Shown here: positions 7,590 through 14,901 of the stretch, one piece after another
Layout: each line of letters begins with the position of its first letter
Position numbering within the stretch: position 1 is the stretch's first letter
NCBI GenBank assembly: GCA_030041195.1
Contig: JASHOI010000202.1
Span: 1-26,388 of the forward strand
Direction of reading: 5' to 3'
DNA: 26,388 nucleotides
From: Streptosporangiaceae bacterium
GTDB lineage: Bacteria; Actinomycetota; Actinomycetes; Streptosporangiales; Streptosporangiaceae
Position numbers and translations under genes: made by a program
Notes under the pieces: model-generated
Seen by the model: only the letters and a program-made list of their open reading frames with translations
The model's database searches: none
Told to the model about the DNA's origin: nothing

Positions 7590-8441
7590 ATGGTGACGGT
7601 CTTCGCGCTGGCCGCGGCGCTACTTTACGGCAGCGCTGATTTTCTTGGCGGCGCGGCAACGCGGCGCGCGCACGTGCTGTCCGTGCTCCTGGTCTCCGGG
7701 ACGGCGGGAGTCGTGGTCGTGGGACTGGCCGCGCTGCTGGCCGGTGGCCCGCCGCGGGCTGCGGGCATCGCCTGGGGTGCCTGCGCGGGCGCCGCGGGCG
7801 GCGTGGGCTTCATGTTCTTCTACGCCGGCCTCGCGGCCGGGCCGATGAGTGTCGTCGCGCCGGTCTCGGCGCTGGTATCCACCGTGCTTCCGGTCGCCGC
7901 GGCGCTCGCCGACGGCGAACATCCCGGCCCGCGCGTCGCTGTTGGCGCTCTGACCTGCGTCGCCGCCATCGTCCTGGTCAGTTCCGGCGGCAAGACCGGC
8001 CAGACGCCGGTGCTGGGGCGTGGCACAGTCCGCGGTGTCGGCTACGGGATAGCGTCGGGCGTCGCGTTCGGGGCCTTCTTCTTGTTCATCAGGAACGGCG
8101 GGGAGTCGGGCGCGCTCTGGCCGGTGGTGGTGGCCCGCGTTGCCGGAACGCTGATCTTCCTGGTGGCCGCGGCCAGCACACGGACCGGTCCGGTCGGCTG
8201 GCGCGGCGATCGCCGGCTGTTCGCGGCTGCGCTTGGGGCCGGTGTTCTCGACGCCAGCGCGAACGTCTGCTACGTACTGGCCACCCGGGCCGGGCTTTTC
8301 GGCCTCGCGGTGGTGCTGACCTCGCTGTATCCCGGCGTGACGGTGCTGCTGGCCCGGTTCGTGCTCGGCGAGCGGATGCGCCCGGCACGCTGGGCCGGCC
8401 TGGCCCTGGCCGCGGCGGGCATCCTGCTGGTCACGGTGTGA
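7590..8441 (+). CDS. EamA/DMT-superfamily transporter
   Basis: 283 residues, about ten hydrophobic helices in two homologous halves, as expected for the 10-TMS drug/metabolite transporter superfamily. The first half runs from FALAAALLYGSADFLGG to about residue 140 (GALTCVAAIVLVSSGG). The second half starts GVGYGIASGVAFGAFFLFIR and ends with the typical TSLYPGVTVLLARFVLGERM plus a last helix GLALAAAGILLVTV. These are inner-membrane exporters or permeases of amino acids, metabolites or drugs; the substrate is unknown. The ATG at 7590 is preferred over an upstream ATG at 7539, which would lie in the promoter/operator and add a polar stretch. It is transcribed divergently from the XRE-cupin regulator. 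Confidence 0.9.
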   Translation: MVTVFALAAALLYGSADFLGGAATRRAHVLSVLLVSGTAGVVVVGLAALLAGGPPRAAGIAWGACAGAAGGVGFMFFYAGLAAGPMSVVAPVSALVSTVLPVAAALADGEHPGPRVAVGALTCVAAIVLVSSGGKTGQTPVLGRGTVRGVGYGIASGVAFGAFFLFIRNGGESGALWPVVVARVAGTLIFLVAAASTRTGPVGWRGDRRLFAAALGAGVLDASANVCYVLATRAGLFGLAVVLTSLYPGVTVLLARFVLGERMRPARWAGLALAAAGILLVTV

Positions 8442-8544
8442 CGGACGGCTGTGGGATCCGCGCAGGCTCCTGCAGCCGGGCGTCTCACTCGTGGTCGTCC
8501 GGCCGCAGGAACCCCGGGGAAGGGACAGGCAGGTGAAGGGGGGG

Positions 8545-9096
8545 CTAATCGTCGCCCGAGTCCGGGTTCGAGCTTTTCGCCTCGTCTTCGGACCCGAAGA
8601 GCATCCCACATACCTCTAGGTAAAGCTGCTCCGGGTACGGAATATGGTCAATTGTTCGCAGCGCCTGGTCCCGTCCGGCCGATTCCACGATGAACTCGCC
8701 AAAACCGAGCATGCGGCCGGCAAAGCTGCGCTGGAAGCTCATGTCGGTGACCTTGGTCAGCGGCATCATCGCGACCTTCCGGGTCAGCACCCCAGAGGTC
8801 AGCAAGATCCGGTGCGAGGTGACCACGAAATAGTCAACGGCCCAGTTGAGGACGTTCCAGATCATCCAGCCGAACAGCACGACCCACGCGAGCCAGATCA
8901 CGGTGATCAGCGCGCCGTACCCGCGCAGCACGGTCGCGCTGAGCACGGCCGCCACCAGCAGGCCCGCCAGCGTCAGGATGCTCGGCCCAATCAGGACGGC
9001 CGGGTGCCTGCGCGTGTGTATGACCTGCTGCTCGTTGGGTAGGAGATATTTGCTGACCGCGGCCGGCCCACTGGCCGCGCGGCTGGTCACTCTCAT
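8545..9096 (-). CDS. Membrane-anchored bacterial PH-domain protein (YdbS/bPH2 type)
   Basis: 183 residues. A cytoplasmic start with KYLLPNEQQVIHTRRHPAVL is followed by two hydrophobic helices (about 34-55 and 61-83). Then comes a bPH2 (DUF304-like) domain: DYFVVTSHRILLTSGVLTRKVAMMPLTKVTDMSF, with the conserved T-x-x-R-h and P-L-x-K-V-T-D elements split here across residues 87-120, and FGEFIVESAGRDQALRTID. The family sits in the inner membrane; its ligands are unknown. A 50-residue membrane protein gene lies 4 nt upstream in the same direction, which suggests one transcript and probably one complex. It is convergent with the EamA gene. The C-terminus is acidic and low-complexity. Confidence 0.88.
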   Translation of the reverse strand: MRVTSRAASGPAAVSKYLLPNEQQVIHTRRHPAVLIGPSILTLAGLLVAAVLSATVLRGYGALITVIWLAWVVLFGWMIWNVLNWAVDYFVVTSHRILLTSGVLTRKVAMMPLTKVTDMSFQRSFAGRMLGFGEFIVESAGRDQALRTIDHIPYPEQLYLEVCGMLFGSEDEAKSSNPDSGDD

Positions 9097-9100
9097 GGGC

Positions 9101-9253
9101 TCAGAGCGAGTTCACGAATGTAGCCAGCGAGTTCGCGGCATCGTGAACGCCGTTATAGGCGTGGTGGACGAGATCGGCTGCTCCCGTTGGCTCGGTGGCG
9201 AGATAGAAAATGACGAAGAGCACAATCGCCCACGTGATGATCTTCCTCAGCAT
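9101..9253 (-). CDS. Small single-pass membrane protein
   Basis: A 50-residue protein: MLRKIITWAIVLFVIFYLAT forms an N-terminal membrane helix with a positive start, followed by a polar tail with DLVHHAYNGVHDAANSLATF. The ATG at 9253 has a strong GGGAGGTGATG ribosome site; a GTG/ATG-type start further up would lack one. It ends 4 nt before the PH-domain gene, so the pair is almost surely one operon. Small proteins of this layout often accompany bPH2 proteins in actinomycetes (recollection, not checked). No function can be given. Confidence 0.75.
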   Translation of the reverse strand: MLRKIITWAIVLFVIFYLATEPTGAADLVHHAYNGVHDAANSLATFVNSL

Positions 9254-9610
9254 CTCATCACCTCCCAGCGCCTCTCTTTCCAGGCGACGCATGGCGGCCG
9301 TTGCGGCCGTTATTCCCCAGCATAGCCCAGGGCAATCTACCGACCAATGACGACGATCCAGAGATCCACCTTAGTGGATCAACCGCGCGGGCGCCTTGTC
9401 CCACGCCGGCCGAGAGCAGATCAAGTCGAGTGCCTGGCTCCGTGCCGGTCCGCAGCGATCTGTCCAGTTTGGCTACGATCGGTGCTGGCGCGGCATCCGC
9501 CTGTCACCGTAGCACCGGATAGATCACAGCCAGGCATCGTGAGCTAGCGATCAAGCAGCGTGGCCTGCCGGAATCTGACACCATTCCCTCCTGGAGGACG
9601 CGCCGTTGGG
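9254..9610. other. Divergent intergenic stretch with a small perfect hairpin
   Basis: No convincing gene in these 357 nt. It holds a tandem 9-bp GCGGCCGTT repeat (9294-9302, 9303-9311) and a hairpin GATCCAC-CTTA-GTGGATC (9363-9380) with a further GATCCA copy at 9355. These may mark promoters of the leftward membrane operon or the rightward tadA operon, but no clear -35/-10 pair was found. Confidence 0.4.
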
Positions 9611-10111
9611 GTGACGATGACCGATGTAAGCAGTGCCGATTTTTCCGTTGTCGTATACAGGGAGGACGACGCCTGGGAGGCGGAGCTTCTGCCGACCGCG
9701 CTGACGGAAAACCTGGACGGTCTCATCCATGCCCTGCGGCAGCAGCCAAGTATTGGCGGCACGATTGGCCTCGCCGCCGTTGGGGACGACTTCTTCGTGG
9801 CGCTCCGGGTTATCGGCAGCCAGGTTTCGGTGTTCCTTTCCGATCTCACCGCCTCGATCGACTGGCCGCTGGCCCGCCAGGTCCTCGACTACCTGGACAT
9901 TCCGGTTCCCGATGAGGATGAGGACCTGGACCAGGTGCTCCCGGCCGGGGACCTGTCCATCTTCGCCGACCTCGGCATCGACGAGATGGACCTCGGCGCT
10001 CTCTCCGGGGACCTGGACATCTTTCCCGACGAGGCGCTGGAGAGCATCGCCCGGAGGCTGGGGTTCGAGACCGCACTGAAGCGCGCCCTCGACGGCGTGC
10101 TCGGCCCGTGA
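9611..10111 (+). CDS. tRNA adenosine deaminase-associated protein
   Basis: About 166 residues from the GTG at 9611 (an ATG two codons later at 9617 is the alternative). GGAGG ends 13 nt before the GTG, and the frame further upstream looks non-coding. The protein has an N-terminal DFSVVVYREDDAWEAELLPT and a mid section FFVALRVIGSQVSVFLSDLT. A very acidic stretch (PVPDEDEDLD, then GDLSIFADLGIDEMDLGALS) contains two copies of a GDL-x-IF element. The stop overlaps the tadA start by 4 nt (GTGA), so translation is coupled. This is the arrangement of the actinobacterial family annotated as tRNA adenosine deaminase-associated protein. The name comes from this linkage; its biochemical role is not established to my knowledge. 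Confidence 0.88.
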   Translation: MTMTDVSSADFSVVVYREDDAWEAELLPTALTENLDGLIHALRQQPSIGGTIGLAAVGDDFFVALRVIGSQVSVFLSDLTASIDWPLARQVLDYLDIPVPDEDEDLDQVLPAGDLSIFADLGIDEMDLGALSGDLDIFPDEALESIARRLGFETALKRALDGVLGP

Positions 10112-10578
10112 CCACTGGCTACCTTTCATCGTTCGAGCCGGCCATGCGCCTGGCGCTCGAGCAGGCGGCCGGCCTTCCCGGGGACGATACCGAGGTGCCG
10201 GTTGGCGCCGTCGTGCTGGACGCCGAGGGCGCGGTCGCGGGGGCAGGGCGCAACCGCCAGCAGGCCGACAGCGACCCGACGGCGCACGCCGAGATCGTGG
10301 CCATCCGGCAGGCCGCGGCCGCCCGCGGGCACTGGCGGCTGGATTCCTGCACGCTGGTGGTCACGCTGGAACCGTGCACGATGTGCGCGGGGGCCGCGAC
10401 CAACGCACGCGTGCAGCGGCTTGTCTACGGCGCTGCGGATCCCAGGGCGGGCGCGGCGGGATCGCTGTGGGATGTGCTGCGCGACCGCAGGCTGCCGCAC
10501 CGCGTCGAGGTGATCGGCGGCGTGCTCGAGGACGAGTGCGCGGCGCTGCTGCGCGAGTTCTTCGGCCGGCGCCGCTGA
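10108..10578 (+). CDS. tadA: tRNA adenosine(34) deaminase TadA
   Basis: 156 residues of the cytidine/deoxycytidylate deaminase fold. The zinc/active-site motifs are TAHAEIVAI (His-Ala-Glu with the proton-shuttling Glu) and PCTMCAG (the two zinc cysteines), about 30 residues apart as in TadA. EVPVGAVVLD is the conserved early strand. The enzyme converts A34 to inosine in tRNA-Arg(ACG), in the cytoplasm. Translation starts at a GTG overlapping the stop of the associated gene. A tRNA-Ser gene follows 91 nt downstream. All catalytic residues are present and the length is normal. Confidence 0.95.
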   Translation: MTTGYLSSFEPAMRLALEQAAGLPGDDTEVPVGAVVLDAEGAVAGAGRNRQQADSDPTAHAEIVAIRQAAAARGHWRLDSCTLVVTLEPCTMCAGAATNARVQRLVYGAADPRAGAAGSLWDVLRDRRLPHRVEVIGGVLEDECAALLREFFGRRR

Positions 10579-10669
10579 GGAATCCGGCCGGATCGGGCCG
10601 ATCCCGCAGATCCCGAGCGGATCTGCTCCGCGGGGCGGCAGGTCATCCGCTTCGGGTAGGCTCAGCGGC

Positions 10670-10756
10670 GGTGGAGTCGCCTAGCGGCCGAGGGCGCACG
10701 CCTCGAAAGCGTGTGAAGGGGCAACCCTTCCGTGGGTTCAAATCCCACCTCCACCG
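10670..10756 (+). tRNA. tRNA-Ser (anticodon CGA)
   Basis: 87 nt, class II fold. Acceptor GGTGGAG (10670-10676) pairs perfectly with CTCCACC (10749-10755), with discriminator G. The anticodon stem CACGC/GCGTG closes the loop CTCGAAA, so the anticodon is CGA (reads UCG, serine). A long variable arm GAAGGGGCAACCCTTC and a T arm GTGGG-TTCAAAT-CCCAC follow. CCA is not encoded. A TAGGCT (10657-10662) just upstream could be the -10. Confidence 0.96.
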
Positions 10757-10779
10757 CGACGCGCCGAACCCGGAGCGAG

Positions 10780-10798
10780 GCGCACCCGTGTGGTGCGC
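10780..10798 (+). terminator. Hairpin after tRNA-Ser, probable terminator
   Basis: GCGCACC (10780-10786) and GGTGCGC (10792-10798) form a perfect 7-bp GC-rich stem with a 5-nt loop, 24 nt past the tRNA end. No T-run follows, as is common for high-GC terminators. Confidence 0.5.
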
Positions 10799-10846
10799 GG
10801 CGCGACTGTCAGATGAAGGAACCGAACCCGGCTTCCGGAGTGTCCT

Positions 10847-12064
10847 TTGGAACCGCAAAGCACGGCGTTCTTTTTGCTGCTGATCGTGGTGTTCGGCGGC
10901 CTGATGTGGTGGATGGCTGTTGCCAAGCAGCTCGTCTTCCGCGTCCTCGCCGCCTGCCTCGCGTTCATACCGGCGATGGCGTTTGGCGTGGCGGCGGTCA
11001 ACAAGTATTACGACTACTACCAGAACTGGAATTCGGCCATCGCGGACTTTACCGGCCAGAGCAACCAGGCCGCCGAGGTGCCGACGACCGACACCGGTTC
11101 CGGGGTGAAGTTCGGCACGTTCCTCGGCAGCTCCATCGACCAGGCGGTGGCGGAGCAGCTCGGGTACACGGCACACCTGGAGGTGGCCGGCAAGCTCAGC
11201 CACATCACGCGCAGCGTCTACGTGTATTTTCCGCCGCAGTATTTCCAGCCCTCGTACAAGAGCTACCGCTTCCCGGCGATCGAGCTGCTGCACGGCTTCC
11301 CCGGCACCCCCGAGGACTGGATCACCGTGGTCGGCGTCACCACGTTGATGCAGGAGCTCCTCAGCAGCGGCCAGGCGAAGCCCGCGGTCCTCGTGATGCC
11401 GGACGCGAACGGCGGCCGGACGGTCTCGCTGCAGTGCCTCAACCAGTTCCACGGTCCCCAGGACGCGACCTACCTGGCCCAGGATCTTCCCACGTACATC
11501 TCGCAGAAGCTGCGGGTGATGCCGCCGGGCCCGGCGTGGGGAATCGCCGGCTACTCAGAGGGCGGCTTCTGCGCCGCGAACCTCGGCCTGAAGTACGGTG
11601 GCAACTTCGGCTTCTCCGGGGTGCTCAGCGGGTACTTCGTGCCGTCGGACAACCAGCTGGGCAACCCGCCCAGGCTGGTGAACCCGTTTGGCGGGAATCA
11701 AAAGCTGAAGAAGGAGAACACGCCGGACGACCTGATCCTCTCGCTGCCGCCCGGCACCAAGATCCCGCAGTTCTGGCTCGGGGTCGGCAGCGGTGACCGC
11801 TCCGACCTGCGGAACGCCGAGATCTTCGAGCAGCTGGTGCAGACCCGGCAGCCCGGGGTGGTGCTCAAGGTGGTGCCCGGCGGCGGGCACACGATGTTCA
11901 CCTGGCGGTCGCTGATGCCGTCGCTGCTGGAGTGGATGACGCCGCAGCTTGCCGGCAATGACGCGGCCCTGCAGCAAAGGCAGGCCCAGCAGGCGCACCG
12001 GAACGCGAAGAAGCAGGCGGCTGCGCGCCGCAAATCCGCCACCACGACCTCGCGCCGGAGCTAG
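10847..12064 (+). CDS. Membrane-anchored esterase-family (antigen 85/esterase D-like) alpha/beta hydrolase
   Basis: 405 residues. The start is TTG at 10847, with GGAG 6 nt ahead. Two N-terminal membrane helices (about 7-25 and 30-50) precede an extracytoplasmic domain. The hydrolase core shows YRFPAIELLHGFPGTPEDWI (oxyanion region), VLVMPDANGG, the nucleophile elbow GYSEGGFCA, and a late GGGHTMFTW histidine. This is the esterase family (PF00756) of S-formylglutathione hydrolases and mycolyltransferase-like proteins; actinomycete members with N-terminal membrane helices are common. The C-terminal 35 residues are Gln/Ala/Lys/Arg-rich and very basic, perhaps wall-binding. It follows tRNA-Ser with no obvious partner gene. 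The substrate is unknown; cell-envelope ester chemistry is a guess. Confidence 0.88.
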   Translation: MEPQSTAFFLLLIVVFGGLMWWMAVAKQLVFRVLAACLAFIPAMAFGVAAVNKYYDYYQNWNSAIADFTGQSNQAAEVPTTDTGSGVKFGTFLGSSIDQAVAEQLGYTAHLEVAGKLSHITRSVYVYFPPQYFQPSYKSYRFPAIELLHGFPGTPEDWITVVGVTTLMQELLSSGQAKPAVLVMPDANGGRTVSLQCLNQFHGPQDATYLAQDLPTYISQKLRVMPPGPAWGIAGYSEGGFCAANLGLKYGGNFGFSGVLSGYFVPSDNQLGNPPRLVNPFGGNQKLKKENTPDDLILSLPPGTKIPQFWLGVGSGDRSDLRNAEIFEQLVQTRQPGVVLKVVPGGGHTMFTWRSLMPSLLEWMTPQLAGNDAALQQRQAQQAHRNAKKQAAARRKSATTTSRRS

Positions 12065-12087
12065 CGGCGGGGCTGGCTGGGGCAGGG

Positions 12088-12381
12088 TCAGTCCAGCTCC
12101 AGAACGCGGACGTGCAGCACGGTCCGCTGGTGCAGCGCGGCGCGCAGCGCCCGGTGCAGCCCGTCCTCGAGGTACAGCTCACCCTTCCAGCGGATCACGT
12201 GCGGGAACAGGTCGCCGTAGAACGTGGAGTCCTTGGCCAGGACGGTGTGCAAGTCGAGCACGTTTTTCGTGGTGATGAGCTGGTCAAGGCGGACCGGACG
12301 CGGCGGTATCTGAGCCCATTCGCGTGAGCTCCGCGCATGGTCGGGGTAGGGGCGCCCCTCGCCGACCTGCTTGAAGATCAC
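12088..12381 (-). CDS. Small conserved actinobacterial protein, possibly ParB-like fold
   Basis: 97 residues starting with GTG at 12381 (GGCAGGT just upstream). The sequence has MIFKQVGEGRPYPDH, PRPVRLDQLITTK, KDSTFYGDLFPHVIRW and LYLEDGLHRALRAALHQ. The pattern PRPV-x-L-DQL ... W-x-G-x-LYLEDGLHRA-x-RAA resembles the ParB/sulfiredoxin arrangement, in which a D-G-H-R box follows a short regulatory strand, but it is too short to call firmly. I recall close homologues in Streptomyces between tadA and dnaX, sometimes labelled as antitoxins without evidence. No toxin gene sits next to it here. It is convergent with the esterase gene (23 nt). Function unknown; probably cytoplasmic. Confidence 0.75.
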   Translation of the reverse strand: MIFKQVGEGRPYPDHARSSREWAQIPPRPVRLDQLITTKNVLDLHTVLAKDSTFYGDLFPHVIRWKGELYLEDGLHRALRAALHQRTVLHVRVLELD

Positions 12382-12681
12382 ACCTGCCGAGTCTAGATGA
12401 GCTGCCGCGGTCCCGCCGGGCAGAATCTCGGCGCAGACAGGGGTTGCGGGCAGCGGTTGCGGGCCGCCGCCTGGAGGTGTGTCCGGCCGGCCGTCTGGCC
12501 CGCGGTGGGTGATTTGCGCCGCAGGCCGGTCGGCCGCATACCCTTGCCGATGTCATCGCTGGTCAGAGGCGTCAGAGTTGGGCAGGTTGCCGGTTCTGGC
12601 CCCTGGCGCGCTGGCTCGTGGCAAGGTAGTCAGCAAACGGCTGTTTGGGGTCTATACCGGCCCGGTTAGGGTGAATACATC
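12382..12681. other. 300-nt intergenic stretch, no gene seen
   Basis: This separates the GTG start of the leftward small protein from the lipoprotein gene, so it must hold both promoters. Open frames here have no family-like sequence and no ribosome sites. TATACC at 12653-12658 could be a weak -10 for the lipoprotein gene; no matching -35 was found. Confidence 0.4.
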
Positions 12682-13656
12682 ATGAAACGTCGGGTTGTTG
12701 GTATTGCTGTGGCATTGGCCGGAGTTGCCGCGCTTGCTACGGCCTGCTCAAGCGCGCAAGGCTCCCCGACGTCATCGTCGTCCGGTCTGGAGCAGCACAA
12801 TCTGACGATCGCCGCCGTCCCCGCCGCCGACTCGGCGGGCCTGTACATCGCGGCGCAAGACGGGCTGCTCGCCGCCCAGGGCATACACGTGACGATCGTG
12901 CCGGCCATCAGCGGCGCCACCGTGATCACCAGGCAGCTGGCGGGCAAGTACGACATCACCAGCGGAAACTACGTCTCCTACATCCTGGCCGACGCCAAGG
13001 ATCACGCGGACTTCCAGATTCTGGACGCGGGATCGATCATGGAGCCGAACGATCAGGAGCTGATGATCCCGGGAGGCTCACCGGTCCGGAGCGTGAGCGA
13101 GCTCAAGGGCAAGGTCATCGCCCTCAACGCGCTGGACGGCATCGGCCAGATGCTGGTCAGCGCCACGCTCACCGCCAACATGATTTCCCCTGGCGAGGTG
13201 AAGTTCGTGACGATCCCGTTCCCGGGGATGGCCGCCGCGCTCAAGGAGCACAAGGTGGCCGCGGCGTTCATGCCCCAGCCGTTCGCGACCCAAGCGGAAG
13301 ACTCCGTGGGCGCCGAGCCGCTCGCCGACCTCGACCAGGGCGCCGTGACGTCGCTGCCGATCAGCGGGTACGTGGTCACGAAGACGTGGCTGCAGAAGAA
13401 CCCGAAGACCGCGGCGGCGTTCAGCAAGGCCCTGGAGGAGGCCCAGCGGATCGCCGACACCGACCCCGGCGCGGTCGAGAAGGCCATGGTGAAGTACTCC
13501 CAGGGCGTGAGCGCCACGGCCGCCGCGGTCATGGCATCCCCGAACTTCCCGCTGGACACCGACCCGGTGCTGATCCAGCGGGTCGCCGACCTGATGCAGG
13601 AATTCGGTCTGCTGCACGAGGGCTACAACATCTCGCCGATGATTCCCAACCCGTAG
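12682..13656 (+). CDS. ABC-transporter substrate-binding lipoprotein (NMT1/SsuA-ThiY-like)
   Basis: 324 residues with a lipoprotein signal: MKRRVVGIAVALAG, then the lipobox LATAC with Cys22, followed by a Ser-rich linker. The mature part has the NitT/TauT-type solute-binding order: LTIAAVPAADSAGLYIAAQDGLLAAQGI, then DITSGNYVSYILA, VRSVSELKGKVIALNA and FMPQPFATQAE (fragments of the two-lobed fold). Family members bind sulfonates, nitrate, taurine, thiamine precursors or aromatic compounds. No permease or ATPase gene is beside it: both neighbours are convergent or divergent single genes. It is an orphan that must use a remote transporter or act as a sensor. AGGGTGA lies 7 nt before the ATG. Confidence 0.9.
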   Translation: MKRRVVGIAVALAGVAALATACSSAQGSPTSSSSGLEQHNLTIAAVPAADSAGLYIAAQDGLLAAQGIHVTIVPAISGATVITRQLAGKYDITSGNYVSYILADAKDHADFQILDAGSIMEPNDQELMIPGGSPVRSVSELKGKVIALNALDGIGQMLVSATLTANMISPGEVKFVTIPFPGMAAALKEHKVAAAFMPQPFATQAEDSVGAEPLADLDQGAVTSLPISGYVVTKTWLQKNPKTAAAFSKALEEAQRIADTDPGAVEKAMVKYSQGVSATAAAVMASPNFPLDTDPVLIQRVADLMQEFGLLHEGYNISPMIPNP

Positions 13657-13679
13657 ACCGCCCACTCCGCGCGGCCTGG

Positions 13680-14138
13680 CTACCTGGCGCTCAGCAGGAC
13701 ACCGACCATGACGGCCCGCCCGGACGAGCGGTTCTGCCAGTCGTGCGGCACGCCGGGCTGCTGAACGACGGAGTCTCCCGGGCCCAGGGTCACCTCGGTG
13801 CCGCCCACCACGAGCGTCACCTCCCCGCTGAGCACGGTGACGTAGTCGAGCGTGTCCGTGGCGTGAGCGCCCTGGAACTCCGCATGCCCGGCGCCGGGCC
13901 CGGGGTCGCCGGGACCCGGCGCAATCTCTACGATCCGGAAACAGGCCCCGCCCGGTGGCGGCTCGAGCGCCCACTCGCGGGTCGAGGTGTCCACATCGGC
14001 CGCGGCGATCGGGCCGCGCTCCGATACCCACAGTTCGGTCGTGGTGTACCTGCCGGCGTGGATGACGACCGGCGGACCGCCCCGCCGGATGACCGCCGGG
14101 TCGCCGTTCTCGTCATAGCCGGTCACCACTCTGTTCAT
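13680..14138 (-). CDS. Cupin-domain protein
   Basis: 152 residues. The C-terminal half is a cupin_2 barrel: HATDTLDYVTVLSGEVTLVV (motif 1 with a T-x-D-Y-x-x-V-x-x-G-E-V core) and LGPGDSVVQQPGVPHDWQN (motif 2, PGD-x6-PG-x-PH-x-W). The N-terminal part, VIRRGGPPVVIHAGRYTTTELWV, resembles single-cupin proteins that act on small organic acids or ethers. A GAGGGAG site precedes the ATG. It lies 60 nt downstream of the DUF1707 gene on the same strand and is convergent with the lipoprotein gene. Metal-binding His residues are only partly kept (a His in motif 2), so binding rather than catalysis is possible. Substrate unknown. Confidence 0.85.
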   Translation of the reverse strand: MNRVVTGYDENGDPAVIRRGGPPVVIHAGRYTTTELWVSERGPIAAADVDTSTREWALEPPPGGACFRIVEIAPGPGDPGPGAGHAEFQGAHATDTLDYVTVLSGEVTLVVGGTEVTLGPGDSVVQQPGVPHDWQNRSSGRAVMVGVLLSAR

Positions 14139-14198
14139 GGGCGCTCCCTCGCTGGCCGGTGCTTGTGCACCATGATGGGCGAGATGAGCGCTCTGCGG

Positions 14199-14627
14199 TC
14201 AATGTCTCCTGGAGTCGCGTGAGAACCTGCGCGGCCCAAACAGCCGCCGCGCGATGAGCGCCGCGACGGGGATGACCCACCAGATTCCTCCCCACGCGTG
14301 CTGACCCACGCTGGTGCCGACCGCCAGGGCGGCGACCGCCAGCACGACGAGCGCGAGGACGGCCGGCACCATCGCCGGGTACCCCGGCCGGTGTGGCTGC
14401 GCAACCTGGGCCGGCCTGGCCGGCCCTGGATCGGGGAGATCAGCCGTCAGCTCGTCGAGCTCATCCAGCGTGCGGGCGGTCAGGGCGCGCCCGGTCCGCT
14501 CTTCGAGTTCCTCTGTGGTGAGCCGGCCCGCCTGGAAATGCTCACTCAGCGCCGCCACGACCGCGTCGCGGTCGGCGTCCGAGGCCTTCATCTGCGGGAT
14601 CCGGTACCTGTCTTGCACCGCGTTCAT
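14199..14627 (-). CDS. DUF1707 (SHOCT-like) membrane protein
   Basis: 142 residues from the ATG at 14627. Residues about 10-65 are a clear DUF1707 domain: KASDADRDAVVAALSEHFQA, GRLTTEELEERTGRALTART, LDELDELTADLP. A Pro-rich linker is followed by two membrane helices (VPAVLALVVLAVAALAVGTS and IWWVIPVAALIARRLF). The domain is actinobacteria-typical, small and helical, placed on the inner side of the membrane; its function is unknown. The longer open frame to 14675 adds a stretch unlike the family, and a GCAGG-like site favours 14627. The cupin gene follows 60 nt downstream. Confidence 0.88.
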   Translation of the reverse strand: MNAVQDRYRIPQMKASDADRDAVVAALSEHFQAGRLTTEELEERTGRALTARTLDELDELTADLPDPGPARPAQVAQPHRPGYPAMVPAVLALVVLAVAALAVGTSVGQHAWGGIWWVIPVAALIARRLFGPRRFSRDSRRH

Positions 14628-14739
14628 CACAACCTGCCGTTCTCCTGCCTGCCGTGGTGGTGCCAGGCAATGCACAGTCGGAGCAGCCCGTTCTGCCTGC
14701 TACTAATCTCCTGCGCTGCGGGCCAGGGCGCGACCTCCG

Positions 14740-14772
14740 GATGTCATGAGCCGGGGATGACATCTGTCATGA
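14740..14772. promoter_or_regulatory. Cluster of three ATGACA/TGTCAT half-sites
   Basis: GATGTCAT (14740-14747) and ATGACATC (14757-14764) are a perfect 8-bp inverted repeat. The second also forms ATGACA-TC-TGTCAT (14757-14770) with a third half-site, and TGTCATGA occurs twice (14742 and 14765). They lie in the gap between the divergent DUF1707 and amidohydrolase genes, so they are a candidate operator. No regulator gene is next to it. Confidence 0.5.
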
Positions 14773-14843
14773 TGTGCCCGCTCCATCTGAGCCCGCGCTC
14801 GGCCACCGGGCCTGGCCATGGAGGATTGACCACACAGCAGGAA

Positions 14844-14875
14844 GCCCGCCCGGTCTGGGTCGCCACCGGGCGGGC
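14844..14875. promoter_or_regulatory. Strong GC hairpin upstream of the amidohydrolase gene
   Basis: Arms 14844-14854 (GCCCGCCCGGT) and 14865-14875 are exact reverse complements with a 10-nt loop, ending 26 nt before the ATG at 14902. TTGACC at 14826-14831 lies just upstream. In a 5' leader this could be an attenuator or an mRNA-stabilising stem. Confidence 0.55.
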
Positions 14876-14901
14876 GCGGCCCCCGGGTGGAGGAGTGTCC
14901 G

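Noticed and set aside
10374..10883. 169-codon open frame running through tRNA-Ser
   Set aside because: It overlaps tadA and the tRNA in an unsupported frame.
12284..12669. Open frames on both strands in the gap before the lipoprotein gene
   Set aside because: Arg/Pro/Gly-rich translations without ribosome sites or motifs; treated as non-coding promoter DNA.
13078..14031. 317-codon open frame on the minus strand across the lipoprotein and cupin genes
   Set aside because: It overlaps two well-supported genes in other frames and has low-complexity Arg/Gly content with no motif.
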